A stretch of DNA of 64,000 nucleotides from Rhodospirillaceae bacterium SYSU D60007 (GCA_003574685.1 QOCQ01000006.1:169045-233044), one strand, 5' to 3'. Positions 16,060 through 25,002 are shown, counted from the first letter of the stretch. Numbers and translations are program-made. Notes: generated by a model not told the origin, from the sequence alone.

Positions 16060-17787
16060 ATGGTCATCGTCCGATCGCTCTTCATCGTTGCCGTCCTCGC
16101 CTTCCTTGGCCTGGTCACCGCCGCTTTCATCAGCCCCACGGGTGCCGCCGCCGCTTTCCTGAAGGCGGAGATGGCGCCGATCATGTTCATCAGCATGATC
16201 GTGTTCCTGCTGCTGGGCTATCCGGTGGCCTTCTCGCTGGGCGCCTGCGGGCTGCTCTACGGCCTGGTCGGAATCGAGATCGGCCTGTTCACGCCGGCCC
16301 TGCTGCAGGCACTGCCCAACCGTATCTTCGGCGTGATGGAGAACGACACGCTGCTGGCCATCCCCTTCTTCACCTTCATGGGGCTGATCCTCGAGCGCAG
16401 CGGCATGGCCGAGGACCTGCTGGACACCGTCGGCCAGCTCTTCGGTCCGGTGCCGGGTGGGCTGGCCTACGCCGTGGTCTTCGTCGGCGCCGTGCTGGCG
16501 GCCACCACCGGTGTGGTTGCGGCGTCGGTGATCTCCATGGGCCTGATCTCGCTGCCGATCATGCTGCGCTACGGCTACGACCGGCAGCTCGCCGCCGGCA
16601 CCATCGCCGCCTCGGGGACGCTGGCCCAGATCATTCCACCCAGCCTGGTGCTGATCGTGCTGGCCGACCAGCTCGGCCGGTCGGTGGGCGACATGTACCA
16701 GGGCGCCTTCATCCCCGGCTTCGTGCTGACGTCGCTCTACGCCCTCTATGTCGTCGGGCGCACGATCATCAACCCCCGGTGCGCACCTGCGCTGCCGCTG
16801 GAGGCACGCACCATCCGCGAGGTCGAAGGCAAGAGTCCCTATCGCTCGCTGGTGGCGGTGATTGTTCTGGCGGTGGCCGCGGCGTGGCTGCTGAGCCGCT
16901 GGATGCATCCCATCTGGGCGTGCGCCCTTGTTGGCCTCGTCGTCTACGCGCTGGCGCAGGTCAACCGGCTGCTGAAGCTGGGCGTGCTCAGCAACATGGG
17001 CCAGCAGGTGGTCATCGTCATGATGCCGCCGCTGGCCCTGATCTTCCTGGTGCTGGGCACCATCTTCGTGGGCATCGCCACGCCGACCGAAGGCGGCGCC
17101 ATGGGCGCCACCGGCGCGCTGCTGATGGCGCTGGCCTACCGGCGGCTGAACTGGTCGCTGCTGAAGCAGGCGCTGGACAGTACGGCCAAGCTGACAGCCT
17201 TCGTGGTCTTCATCCTGGTCGGCGCGCGCGTCTTCAGCCTGACCTTCTACGGCGTCGATGGAGACAAGTGGGTCGAGGAGCTGCTGCTGGGCTTGCCCGG
17301 CGGCAAGTACGGCTTCCTGATCCTGGTGAACGTGCTGGTTTTCCTGCTGGCGTTCTTCCTCGACTTCTTCGAGCTGGCCTTCATCATCGTGCCGCTGCTG
17401 GCCGGGCCGGCCGAAAAGCTTGGCATCGACCTGATCTGGTTCGGCGTGCTGCTGGGCGTCAACATGCAGACCTCGTTCATGCATCCGCCCTTTGGTTTTG
17501 CGCTCTTTTATCTGCGCAGCGTCGCACCGCAGGAGCCGTACCCGGACAAGGTGACCGGCAAGATGATCGAGGGTGTCACCACCGCCCAGATCTACTGGGG
17601 TGCGGTGCCCTACGTCTGCATCCAGGTGGTTATGGTGGCGATCCTGATTGCCCTGCCCGAGCTGGTCACCTTCGGGCTGGATCAGGGACCCAAGGTTGAT
17701 CCCAGCAAGATCCAGATCGACATCCCCTCGCCGATGCAGGAGGAGGGACCGCCGCCACCGATCATCATTCCACCGGCGAAAAACTAG
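16060..17787 (+). CDS. dctM: TRAP transporter large permease (DctM)
   Basis: A 575-aa polytopic inner-membrane protein, longer than the usual ~430 aa because of an extended middle segment and a proline-rich C-terminal tail (QEEGPPPPIIIPPAKN). DctM-family features include LLAIPFFTFMGLILERSGMA, GGLAYAVVFVGAVLAATTGVVAASV, IIPPSLVLIVLADQ and TPTEGGAMGATGALL. It drives sodium-coupled uptake of an organic acid delivered by a periplasmic binding protein. Two TakP-like binding proteins are encoded directly opposite, the first ending 6 bp away. Confidence 0.92.
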   Translation: MVIVRSLFIVAVLAFLGLVTAAFISPTGAAAAFLKAEMAPIMFISMIVFLLLGYPVAFSLGACGLLYGLVGIEIGLFTPALLQALPNRIFGVMENDTLLAIPFFTFMGLILERSGMAEDLLDTVGQLFGPVPGGLAYAVVFVGAVLAATTGVVAASVISMGLISLPIMLRYGYDRQLAAGTIAASGTLAQIIPPSLVLIVLADQLGRSVGDMYQGAFIPGFVLTSLYALYVVGRTIINPRCAPALPLEARTIREVEGKSPYRSLVAVIVLAVAAAWLLSRWMHPIWACALVGLVVYALAQVNRLLKLGVLSNMGQQVVIVMMPPLALIFLVLGTIFVGIATPTEGGAMGATGALLMALAYRRLNWSLLKQALDSTAKLTAFVVFILVGARVFSLTFYGVDGDKWVEELLLGLPGGKYGFLILVNVLVFLLAFFLDFFELAFIIVPLLAGPAEKLGIDLIWFGVLLGVNMQTSFMHPPFGFALFYLRSVAPQEPYPDKVTGKMIEGVTTAQIYWGAVPYVCIQVVMVAILIALPELVTFGLDQGPKVDPSKIQIDIPSPMQEEGPPPPIIIPPAKN

Positions 17788-17793
17788 CGGGCG

Positions 17794-18891
17794 TTACAGC
17801 TTGTTCTGGGCGGATTGGGTGGCCATGAAGCTGTCGAAGCCGCCTTCGGCAATGCGGAACCATTGCGCCTGTTCCCGGCGGTAGGACTTCCACGAGGCGT
17901 AGATCCGGGCGAAGGCGGGATTCCTGGCCGCGATCTCGTCATAGAGCTGGCTGGCCGCCGCGATGCTGGCCTCAAGCACGGGGATGGGAAACGCGGCCAG
18001 CCGGGTGCCCCCTTCGACCAGCTTGCGCAGGGCGGCGGGATTGCCGTGATCGTATCGCGCGATCGTCCACAGCGTGACATCCATGCAGGCGACCTCGACG
18101 GCCTTGCGGTATGCGGGCGGCAGCGCGGTCCATGCCTTGGCTCCGATGTAGAGCGTCACCGCCGCCCCGCCTTCCCACCAGCCGGGGGCGTAGTACCAGG
18201 GCGCGACCCGGTTGAGGCCGAGCCTTTCATCGTCGTAGGGGCCGACCCATTCGGCGGCATCGATCGTACCCTTCTCCAGTGCTCCATAGATTTCGGCCGC
18301 CGCAATTTGCTGCGGCATCACGCCCAGCCGCGCCAGCACCTGGCCCGCCAGGCCGCCCACGCGCATCTTGAGGCCCTGAAGGTCCTCGACAGACCGGATC
18401 TCCTTGCGGAACCAGCCGCCCATCTGCGCGCCCGTGCCGCCGAAGAGGAGCCCGACGACGCCATGCGCCTTGTAGAACTCGTTCATGGCTTCCCGGCCGC
18501 CGCCATGCAGCCACCACGCCATGTGTTGGCGGGTGTTCAGTCCGAAAGGAATCGCGGTATCGAAGGCGAAGGTGACGTCCTTGCCGACGTAGTAGTAGGC
18601 CGCCGTCTGGCCCATCTCGACCGTGCCGCCCTGCACCGCGTCGAGCACCTGCAAGCCCGGCACGATCTCGCCGGCGGCGAAGGGCAGAATCGTCAGCCGG
18701 CCATCGGTCAGCTCGCCGACGCGCCGGCAGAACAACTCAAGCGCGCCGAACAGCGTATCCAGCGATTTGGGGAAGCTCGAGATCGCCCGCCATCGCAGCG
18801 CCGGGGCGGGCTGTGCGATCGCCGGCGCCGCTACGGCCGCAGGGGCGGCAACGCCCAGTCCCGCGGCCCGCACGAATCGCCGGCGCTTCAT
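17794..18891 (-). CDS. TRAP substrate-binding protein, TakP-like (paralogue 1)
   Basis: A 365-aa periplasmic protein with a twin-arginine-like leader (MKRRRFVRAAGLGVAAPAAV). The mature part opens WRAISSFPKSLDTLFGALELF and carries GAQMGGWFRKEI, GLKMRVGGLAGQVL and EWVGPYDDE. These match what I recall of TakP, the Rhodobacter alpha-keto acid binding protein. The ligand is therefore probably a 2-oxo acid such as pyruvate, by family inference. RBS GGGAGG precedes the ATG. It is convergent with DctM and a clear paralogue of the next gene upstream. Confidence 0.88.
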   Translation of the reverse strand: MKRRRFVRAAGLGVAAPAAVAAPAIAQPAPALRWRAISSFPKSLDTLFGALELFCRRVGELTDGRLTILPFAAGEIVPGLQVLDAVQGGTVEMGQTAAYYYVGKDVTFAFDTAIPFGLNTRQHMAWWLHGGGREAMNEFYKAHGVVGLLFGGTGAQMGGWFRKEIRSVEDLQGLKMRVGGLAGQVLARLGVMPQQIAAAEIYGALEKGTIDAAEWVGPYDDERLGLNRVAPWYYAPGWWEGGAAVTLYIGAKAWTALPPAYRKAVEVACMDVTLWTIARYDHGNPAALRKLVEGGTRLAAFPIPVLEASIAAASQLYDEIAARNPAFARIYASWKSYRREQAQWFRIAEGGFDSFMATQSAQNKL

Positions 18892-18985
18892 GGCTGATCC
18901 TCCCGCCGTCCCTGTTCGCCGCAGGTGTATGGCTGGCCATTGCGGCAGTCCAGTGACGATCGACAGTCATCCGCGCCGCCGGACC

Positions 18986-19014
18986 AAAAAGAAACCCCGC
19001 CGCAGCGGGGTTTC
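18986..19014 (-). terminator. Rho-independent terminator after TakP-like paralogue 2
   Basis: A perfect 10-bp stem (GAAACCCCGC/GCGGGGTTTC) with a 4-nt loop at 18991-19014, followed on the minus strand by TTTTTGG. It lies 23 bp past the stop at 19038 and before the second binding-protein gene. The two paralogues are therefore probably transcribed separately, or with attenuation between them. Confidence 0.85.
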
Positions 19015-19037
19015 CCATGCCGGACGGTTAGCGTCCG

Positions 19038-20141
19038 TCAGAGCTTGTTCTGTGCCGAGGCACGGAACATGAAATTGTCGAACGTTCCTTCAGCGACGCG
19101 GAACCACAGCACCTGTTCGGCGCGGAAGCCCTTCCACTGCTCGTAGACCTTCTTGAACTTGGGGTTCTTGGCCGCGGTTTCGTTGTAGAGGTCGTTGGCC
19201 TCCTTGAAACACGCCTCCAGCACGGCCTGCGGGAAGGGCTGCAGCTTGGTGCCGGCCGCTACCAGCTCGCGCAGCGCCTTGGGGTTCTGCGCATCGTACT
19301 TGGAAACCATCCAGGTGTGGGCCCTGCCGCAGGCGTTCTCGAACGCCGCCTGGTAGGCTTTCGGCAACTCCCTCCACTTGGCGAGGTTGACGAAGGCGGA
19401 CAGCATCGGTCCGCCTTCCCACCAGCCGGGATAGTAGTAGTTGGGCGCCACCTTGTTGAAGCCGAGCTTCTGGTCGTCGTAGGGGCCGACCCACTCGGCC
19501 GCGTCGATTGTGCCCTTCTCCAGCGCGGGATAAATGTCGCCGCCGGCGATCTGCTGCGGCACCAGGCCCAGCCGCGTCAGCACCTGGCCGGCGAAGCCGC
19601 CGATGCGCATCTTGACGCCCTTGAGGTCTTCAACCGTCTTGATCTCCTTGCGGAACCAGCCGCCCATCTGCGCGCCGGTATTGCCGCAACTGATGGCGTG
19701 GATGTTGTACTCCTGAAAGAACTCGTTCATCAGCTCGCGGCCACCGCCATGGGTGATCCAGGCGTCCTGCTGGCGCGCGTTGAGCCCGAAGGGGACCGCG
19801 GTTTCGAAGGCGAAGGTCGGGTCCTTGCCGACATAGTAGTAAGAGGCGGTGTGCCCGCACTCGACCGTGCCGTTCTGCACCGCATCCGCGACCTGGAGAC
19901 CGGGCACCAGCTCGCCGCCCGCGAACAGCCGGATCTGGAACTTGTTGTCGGTGGCTTCCGCGAGCGCCTTCGTGAACACTTCCCCGGCGCCAAAGATCGT
20001 ATCGAGCGACTTCGGAAAGCTCGACGCCATGCGCCACTTGAGCTCGGGCATCGACTGGGCGATGGCCGGCGCGGCCACGCTGCTGGCTGCGACCACGGCT
20101 GCCCCGCTGCCGGCGGCCCGAACGAACTTGCGACGATTCAC
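19038..20141 (-). CDS. TRAP substrate-binding protein, TakP-like (paralogue 2)
   Basis: A 367-aa periplasmic protein with a twin-arginine-type leader (VNRRKFVRAAGSGAAVVAASS). It shares with its neighbour MASSFPKSLDTIFGAGEVF, GNTGAQMGGWFRKEI, GVKMRIGGFAGQVL, ALEKGTIDAAEWVGPYDD and PGWWEGG, the pattern of TakP-type 2-oxo acid binding proteins. The GTG at 20141 is chosen because GGGAGG sits 8 bp upstream; the frame runs a little farther. It has its own terminator. It is closer to the TakP pattern than paralogue 1 and is probably the main partner of the DctQM pair. Confidence 0.9.
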   Translation of the reverse strand: MNRRKFVRAAGSGAAVVAASSVAAPAIAQSMPELKWRMASSFPKSLDTIFGAGEVFTKALAEATDNKFQIRLFAGGELVPGLQVADAVQNGTVECGHTASYYYVGKDPTFAFETAVPFGLNARQQDAWITHGGGRELMNEFFQEYNIHAISCGNTGAQMGGWFRKEIKTVEDLKGVKMRIGGFAGQVLTRLGLVPQQIAGGDIYPALEKGTIDAAEWVGPYDDQKLGFNKVAPNYYYPGWWEGGPMLSAFVNLAKWRELPKAYQAAFENACGRAHTWMVSKYDAQNPKALRELVAAGTKLQPFPQAVLEACFKEANDLYNETAAKNPKFKKVYEQWKGFRAEQVLWFRVAEGTFDNFMFRASAQNKL

Positions 20142-20275
20142 TGGAAATCCTCCCTCAACATGGAATGCCACGCCGATGACCCCCCTGACTATCGGCCCAG
20201 CGGTCGCGGATATTACTCAGCCATTGTAGGAATCCCAGCGATTCTGCCAGGTGTTGCGGCCTGCGTCCTTTTGGC

Positions 20276-21049
20276 TCAATGCCGGCTGGCCTGACCACCA
20301 TCGACGCTGAAAACCACGCCGCTGGTATAGGCCGACCGGTCCGAGGCCAGGAACACCGCCAGATCAGCGATCTCCTGCGGCTCGCACGGCCGGCCGAAGG
20401 GAAGGTGCCTGGTCAATTCGGGCCACCGCTCCGGATCACCGAACTGCTTTTCAGCCTGGGACCGCATCAGGGTTACCATGCGATCCGTGCGGGTGGCCGG
20501 CGGGTTGATGGCCACGACGCGGACGCCCTGATCGACGCTGCACGAGCCGATGGCGCGGGTAAACTGCATGAGCGATGCGTTGCCCATCGAGCCGGTGACG
20601 TAGTCGTACATGGGCAGTTCGCCCGCCAGGCCGATGATGTTGATGATCACGCCGCGCTTGCGGGCATACATCTTTGCCAGCATGGCGCGGGTGGTGTTGA
20701 TGTATCCAAACACCTTTAGGTCCCATGCCGCCCGCCACTTCGCCTCGTCCATGGTGCTGATGTCGCCGCGGGGGATGGCGCCGGCATTGTTGACCAGGAT
20801 GTCGACGTCCTGGCAGGCCTCGATCAGGGCCCGCGCGGCATCGCCGGTACCAAGATCCACCGGATGTGTTTCGACCGGCACGTTGAAGCGCGCGCGCAGG
20901 CGTTCTCGTCCTGCGGCCAGGGTTTCGGCGTTGCGAGCAGCGAGATGCACCCGGCACCCTTCGGCGGCGAACGCCTCGGCGCAGGCGTAGCCGATACCCT
21001 TCGAACCACCCGTGATCAGTACTGTCCGGCCGGCAAGATGCAAATCCAT
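20276..21049 (-). CDS. SDR-fold protein lacking the canonical catalytic tetrad
   Basis: A 257-aa short-chain dehydrogenase/reductase fold. The cofactor site is intact: TGGSKGIG at residues 13-20 and NNAG at 87-90. By eye-alignment the usual catalytic Asn, Ser, Tyr and Lys positions are Lys112, Gly140, Gly153 and Asn157 (segment NIIGLAGELPMYDYVTGSMGN). Tyr148 and Tyr150 lie slightly earlier and might substitute. The C-terminus (FLASDRSAYTSGVVFSVDGG) is typical of classical SDRs. GAGGGG precedes the ATG at 21049. It may catalyse through a shifted residue, or be a non-catalytic binder. Confidence 0.85.
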   Translation of the reverse strand: MDLHLAGRTVLITGGSKGIGYACAEAFAAEGCRVHLAARNAETLAAGRERLRARFNVPVETHPVDLGTGDAARALIEACQDVDILVNNAGAIPRGDISTMDEAKWRAAWDLKVFGYINTTRAMLAKMYARKRGVIINIIGLAGELPMYDYVTGSMGNASLMQFTRAIGSCSVDQGVRVVAINPPATRTDRMVTLMRSQAEKQFGDPERWPELTRHLPFGRPCEPQEIADLAVFLASDRSAYTSGVVFSVDGGQASRH

Positions 21050-21303
21050 AGGCGCCCCTCCATTTTGCAAGGCTAAGCCGGACCGGTTTCCATCACAAAC
21101 AGGGAAAGTTTCACTGACCTGAAACCGAACAGCCATGCATAGGAAACAAGAATCTTGCGTTCAGTGCATTGCTGCGCTGCAATATGGATCATGGCAGGAC
21201 AAGGAGGCTGACCTATATATTGCTCGCATGTGCAGGTTGCTCACAAGAAGCGGCCAGACACAGCGGGAGGAGCGCTCTGACCTCGGCTTATTGGAGGTTG
21301 GAC

Positions 21304-21516
21304 ATGCTCCGCGAAGATACTCAGAGAAGCCCACAGACCTTGGACGCCGACGGTGTTCCGGTTCCCACACTTGAAGAGGTGCGGGCCATCGAGCTCGCTG
21401 CGCGCCGGCTGCGTGCGCAGGTCGTGCGCGATGCGTTCCGCAGTGCGTATAACCGGTTGTTCGGCGGCCATGGGGTAGCGACTGCCGACAAGCTCGGCGT
21501 CGCGCACGGCCGGTAG
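21304..21516 (+). CDS. Small protein paired with a DUF1127 gene
   Basis: A 70-aa soluble protein with a predicted amphipathic helix (LEEVRAIELAARRLRAQVVRDAFRSA split across residues 23-48). It resembles the short RSP_7527-type proteins that often accompany DUF1127 genes in alphaproteobacteria; that is a recollection, not a search result. TTGGAGGTTGGAC before the ATG gives a strong ribosome site. A DUF1127 gene follows after 12 bp and a terminator after that, so the two form a small transcript. Function unknown. Confidence 0.75.
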   Translation: MLREDTQRSPQTLDADGVPVPTLEEVRAIELAARRLRAQVVRDAFRSAYNRLFGGHGVATADKLGVAHGR

Positions 21517-21528
21517 GGAGGATCAGTC

Positions 21529-21744
21529 ATGAGCCTCGTCACTACCCTTCCCGGCGCCGACGGGCGCACACGGCCCGGGCGCCAGTCCTGGTTGCCGTCG
21601 CTGTTGGCCACGCTGCGCCTTTGGCGCAGGCGGTCCCGCGAGCGCGCCCAGCTTGCGAGCTTCAGCCTGCGCGAGCTGCATGACATCGGTCTCAGCAATG
21701 CCGATGCCATGCAGGAAGCCAGCAAACCCTTCTGGCGGCCATAA
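21529..21744 (+). CDS. DUF1127 family small protein
   Basis: A 71-aa arginine-rich protein ending with the DUF1127 pattern: RRRSRERAQLASFSLRELHD then IGLSNADAMQEASKPFWRP. Such proteins are short, basic and widespread in proteobacteria, and in some alphaproteobacteria they influence RNA turnover and phosphate or carbon metabolism. A hairpin terminator follows 17 bp after the stop. It is the second gene of a two-gene unit. Confidence 0.88.
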   Translation: MSLVTTLPGADGRTRPGRQSWLPSLLATLRLWRRRSRERAQLASFSLRELHDIGLSNADAMQEASKPFWRP

Positions 21745-21761
21745 ACCACCGGTTCTCACCT

Positions 21762-21795
21762 GCGGAGCGGCGCGAGCCGCTCCGCTCCCATTTTT
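21762..21795 (+). terminator. Rho-independent terminator after the DUF1127 gene
   Basis: A 9-bp perfect stem (GCGGAGCGG/CCGCTCCGC) with a 6-nt loop, followed by TCCCATTTTT. It lies 17 bp after the DUF1127 stop and ends 21 bp before the start of the drug efflux gene. Confidence 0.88.
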
Positions 21796-21815
21796 CCCCG
21801 CCGCCTGAATCCCGC

Positions 21816-23039
21816 GTGTCCGCATCCCAAACCCTCGAGCTCCGGCCAGCACGCGCTGCGCTGACGCCGGTCCTGATCGCGCTGCTGGCAGCGCTTTCGG
21901 CCTTTGCGCCCCTCTCCATCGACATGTACCTGCCGGCGCTGCCGGCCCTGTCGGCTGATTTCCGCGCCTCGCATGCCGATACGCAGCTCACGCTGACGGC
22001 CTTCATCATCGCATTCGGTGCTGGCCAGATCTTCTACGGTCCGATGGGCGACAGGTTCGGGCGCCGCCCGGTGATGCTGGCCGGCATCGCCGTCTATCTC
22101 CTTGCAAGCATTGCCTGCGCGTTCGCCTCGAGCATCGAACAGCTCGTGGCATTGCGCCTGGTCCAGGGCCTGAGCGCCTGCGGCAGTATGGTGATGGCGC
22201 GCGCCATGGTGCGCGACCTCGCCGAGCGCGACCGCGCCGCGCAGGTGATGTCGGTGATGATGGCATGTGTCAGCATCGCGCCCATGGTGGCGCCGCTGAT
22301 CGGCGCGCTGGTTTTCGAGCTGGCAGGCTGGCGGGCCATCTTCTGGACGCTGGCGGCCTGCGGTCTGGCGGCGCTGCTGGCCGGGCTGGCCGGCACGCGC
22401 GAAACCCTGCAGCCGGAGCTGCGCGCGCCGCTGGCGCTGAGCGCCGTGCTCAGCCGCTTCGGCACGCTGCTGCGCAGCCGCACGTTCATCGGCTATGCGC
22501 TGGTGCCGGCCTCGCTGTTCGGCACCATGATGGCTTTCGTCTCCGGATCGCCCTTCGTCTACATCGACCACTACGGGCTTACGCCGTCCCAATATGCCTG
22601 GCTGTTTGCGGCCAACGTTGTCGCCATGACGCTGGGCAGCACCGTCAACAGCCGGCTGGTGCCGCGTTTCGGCGCGGACGCGATGTTGCGCCGGGCGGTG
22701 ATCGCGCCGGCACTGCTGGGCGTCGCGCTGATCGCTGCCGGGCTGGTGGAGGCGCGGACGGAAGCGCTGGGTCTGTGGCCGTTCGTGCCCCTGACGGTGC
22801 TGATGGTGGGCAGCCTCAGCGTCGTGCTGCCCAACGCCAATGCATGCGCCCTGCAGCGCTACCCGCATATGGCCGGCACGGCATCGTCATTGCTGGGCGT
22901 GCTGCAGTTCGGCACGGGCGCGGTCTTCGGGACACTGGTCGGCCATCTGCTCGATGGGACCATCCTGCCGATGGCCGCGCTCATGGGCTTGGGCGGCATT
23001 CTCTGCCTGCTCTCCCATCGCGTTCTGGCACCGCGCTAG
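21816..23039 (+). CDS. Bcr/CflA-type MFS drug efflux transporter
   Basis: A 407-aa, twelve-helix major facilitator. FAPLSIDMYLPALPAL in helix 1 and the loop GPMGDRFGRRPVMLAG are diagnostic of the Bcr/CflA subfamily, which exports drugs such as bicyclomycin or chloramphenicol and in some cases cysteine, in exchange for protons. The motif-B-type LRLVQGLSACGSMVMARAMVRDL is present. GTG at 21816 is the likely start. It stops 2 bp before the end of a convergent TetR gene, a plausible but unproven regulator. Confidence 0.92.
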   Translation: MSASQTLELRPARAALTPVLIALLAALSAFAPLSIDMYLPALPALSADFRASHADTQLTLTAFIIAFGAGQIFYGPMGDRFGRRPVMLAGIAVYLLASIACAFASSIEQLVALRLVQGLSACGSMVMARAMVRDLAERDRAAQVMSVMMACVSIAPMVAPLIGALVFELAGWRAIFWTLAACGLAALLAGLAGTRETLQPELRAPLALSAVLSRFGTLLRSRTFIGYALVPASLFGTMMAFVSGSPFVYIDHYGLTPSQYAWLFAANVVAMTLGSTVNSRLVPRFGADAMLRRAVIAPALLGVALIAAGLVEARTEALGLWPFVPLTVLMVGSLSVVLPNANACALQRYPHMAGTASSLLGVLQFGTGAVFGTLVGHLLDGTILPMAALMGLGGILCLLSHRVLAPR

Positions 23040-23041
23040 GG

Positions 23042-23656
23042 TCAGGTCAGGAGTCGGCGAAGGGACGAGCGGATCAGGGCGTCGGTTTCCGCCGGCGTGC
23101 GACCACAGATCTGGCGGTGATAACGCCAGGTGTAGGCATCGACATGCAGCGCGAGCTGGTCGAGCAGATCCCGCTGCAGCGCGAACGACACGCTTCGAAG
23201 ATCCTCGGCAAAAGTATGGGCTGCCACGTTGCGCAGATCGGCATAACCGCGCCGGACCAGCCGATCCATCTGCGAGGTATGGCGGTCCATCTGGACGGCC
23301 CGCAACCAGAGTGGCGCGAGCCGCTCGCAGAGATCGAGGCGCAGGGCGACGAATCCCGCGATGCGGTCGTCAAGCGACGGGCCCGGCCGCATCGCGGCAT
23401 AGCGCGCCACGATCTCGTCGCGAAGGTGATCGAGCAGTGCCACCAGCAAGCCGCCCACGTCGCGGTAGTGTTTCAGCACGATGCGCGGCGAGACGGCGGC
23501 GCAGCCGGTGATCTCCTTCAACGTTGGCTCGCGACCTGACGTCAGAAACAGCTCCCGCATGGCAGCGATGATAGCCTCGCGGGTGCGGATGCCCCTGAGA
23601 ACCCGACCATCAATGCCGGCAATACCCATGCCGCTATCGGCGTGAAGGTTGTGCAC
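23042..23656 (-). CDS. TetR family transcriptional regulator
   Basis: A 204-aa protein with an N-terminal TetR-type helix-turn-helix: RTREAIIAAMRELFLTSGREPTLKEITGCAAVSPRIVLKHY, with recognition helix near residues 52-62. The C-terminal ligand domain is divergent and helical. GGGGGAGCGG precedes the GTG at 23656. It is tail-to-tail with the Bcr/CflA pump (2-bp gap), so control of the pump would have to act at a distance. Ligand unknown. Confidence 0.85.
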   Translation of the reverse strand: MHNLHADSGMGIAGIDGRVLRGIRTREAIIAAMRELFLTSGREPTLKEITGCAAVSPRIVLKHYRDVGGLLVALLDHLRDEIVARYAAMRPGPSLDDRIAGFVALRLDLCERLAPLWLRAVQMDRHTSQMDRLVRRGYADLRNVAAHTFAEDLRSVSFALQRDLLDQLALHVDAYTWRYHRQICGRTPAETDALIRSSLRRLLT

Positions 23657-23742
23657 GTTCCGCTCCCCCTGCTTATTCTTGGCCGGGAGGCTATCACGCG
23701 TGGCGCATCTTGCCAGTCACTGCGCGCCTGTCCTGATGCCGG

Positions 23743-25002
23743 TCAGGTCGGTAGCGGCATTCCCTCCATGCCGGTGAGCGGCAAGTCGAGAAACCGCAGG
23801 ATCGTCGGCGCGATGTCGATCAGGCCAGTCGGCTGACGGCGCGAACCGGCCGGCACGCCCGCACTGTTCATGATCAGAAACGGACGCGTTTCGTCAGGAC
23901 CCCATCCGCCATGCTGCCCGCAACCGATCGCCGGCGGCTTGCCCGGCTCGGCGACGGTCCAGCGGGAGCCGTGCACGCCAAAAGGATTGGCGTCCTCGCG
24001 ACGTGCCATGTTGATGGCCGCCACCACGCCTCCTGTCGCTGCGTGACCGCGCCTGGCCAGATCGTCTCCGACGAGCATTTCGTCAACCCACGGTTCTTTC
24101 CGCAGAACGTCCAGCACAGCCAGCAGCGGTCCGTACCCGCGTGGCGTTGCGTAGAGCAGGGCAGCCGTGCCCTGGCCCGCCACGGCAATGTCGCCCTCCT
24201 CAAGAGCTGCGCCGAGTCCATGCGAGGTCAGCCAGGCATCCAGGTCGATACAATCGCCAATGGTTTCCTGGCCGTGATCCGAGCCCACCAGCAGAAGGAC
24301 GTCGTCGCCCTGTTGGCGGCGGCGTTGCACGGCGTGATAGACCTCACGCACGCACTGGTCGGCCTCGCGCAGCGCTTCCAGGTGCGCTGCCGAACCCAGC
24401 GGCTGTCCGTGCAAGGTGAGGTCCGGGTTGGCGAGCCAGAGCACTGCGACGGCTGGCCGGCGCTGGCCCAGAACCTCGGTACAGAACCGCGCCGTCATGG
24501 CGCGGTCCCCGGCAAGATCATGGCTCACTGACAGTGTATCGCTCGCCGCGACGGGAGTGCCGCCCGGCGCCCAGGAGCCGGCTCGATGATAGACGTAGCC
24601 GAAGTGCTCGGGATCAAGGAAATACGCCGCGCCCGGCGAGACGTTGGAGAAGCCGATAAAGCCGCCATGTGCCGTCACGCGCTCGGCGATGGTGGGCACC
24701 CGCAGCATGCCGCCTGTCGCATCGCGCATCCAGGTGCGGAAGTCTGGCTTGCCGACATCGCGTACGACAATGCGGCCTTGCTCGATCAACCCCATCCGGT
24801 TGCCGTGCAGGCCATGGCGAGCGGCCCCGCAGCCGGTCGCAACGGATGCAGCCGACACGCGCGTCACCGAGGGAAACACGGCCTGGTGCGCAGCGCACCA
24901 CAGGCTTTCCTCCCTCATCGCACACAGCGTCGGCGTCCAGTCAGGCTGCACCCAGTCGCGGCCAAGCCCGTCGCAGCAGACGAAGACGGAAAAGCGGCCC
25001 AT
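23743..25002 (-). CDS. Alkaline phosphatase superfamily enzyme (PhnA/NPP type)
   Basis: A 419-aa enzyme of the alkaline phosphatase/phosphodiesterase superfamily. The first metal Asp lies in FVCCDGLG, and the nucleophile is probably the Thr of FPSVTRVSAAS. GLHGNRMG follows, as in phosphonoacetate hydrolase and nucleotide pyrophosphatase/phosphodiesterases. The later metal ligands are in GSDHGQETI and QHGGWG. No signal peptide is evident, so it may act in the cytoplasm. The ATG overlaps the stop of the small lipoprotein gene by one base. Substrate uncertain (phosphonate, nucleotide or phospholipid). Confidence 0.82.
   Translation of the reverse strand: MGRFSVFVCCDGLGRDWVQPDWTPTLCAMREESLWCAAHQAVFPSVTRVSAASVATGCGAARHGLHGNRMGLIEQGRIVVRDVGKPDFRTWMRDATGGMLRVPTIAERVTAHGGFIGFSNVSPGAAYFLDPEHFGYVYHRAGSWAPGGTPVAASDTLSVSHDLAGDRAMTARFCTEVLGQRRPAVAVLWLANPDLTLHGQPLGSAAHLEALREADQCVREVYHAVQRRRQQGDDVLLLVGSDHGQETIGDCIDLDAWLTSHGLGAALEEGDIAVAGQGTAALLYATPRGYGPLLAVLDVLRKEPWVDEMLVGDDLARRGHAATGGVVAAINMARREDANPFGVHGSRWTVAEPGKPPAIGCGQHGGWGPDETRPFLIMNSAGVPAGSRRQPTGLIDIAPTILRFLDLPLTGMEGMPLPT

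Noticed and set aside
15853..17484. 543-codon open frame antisense to dctQ-dctM
   Set aside because: Gln/His/Asp-rich shadow of the TRAP permease genes; no ribosome site or motif.
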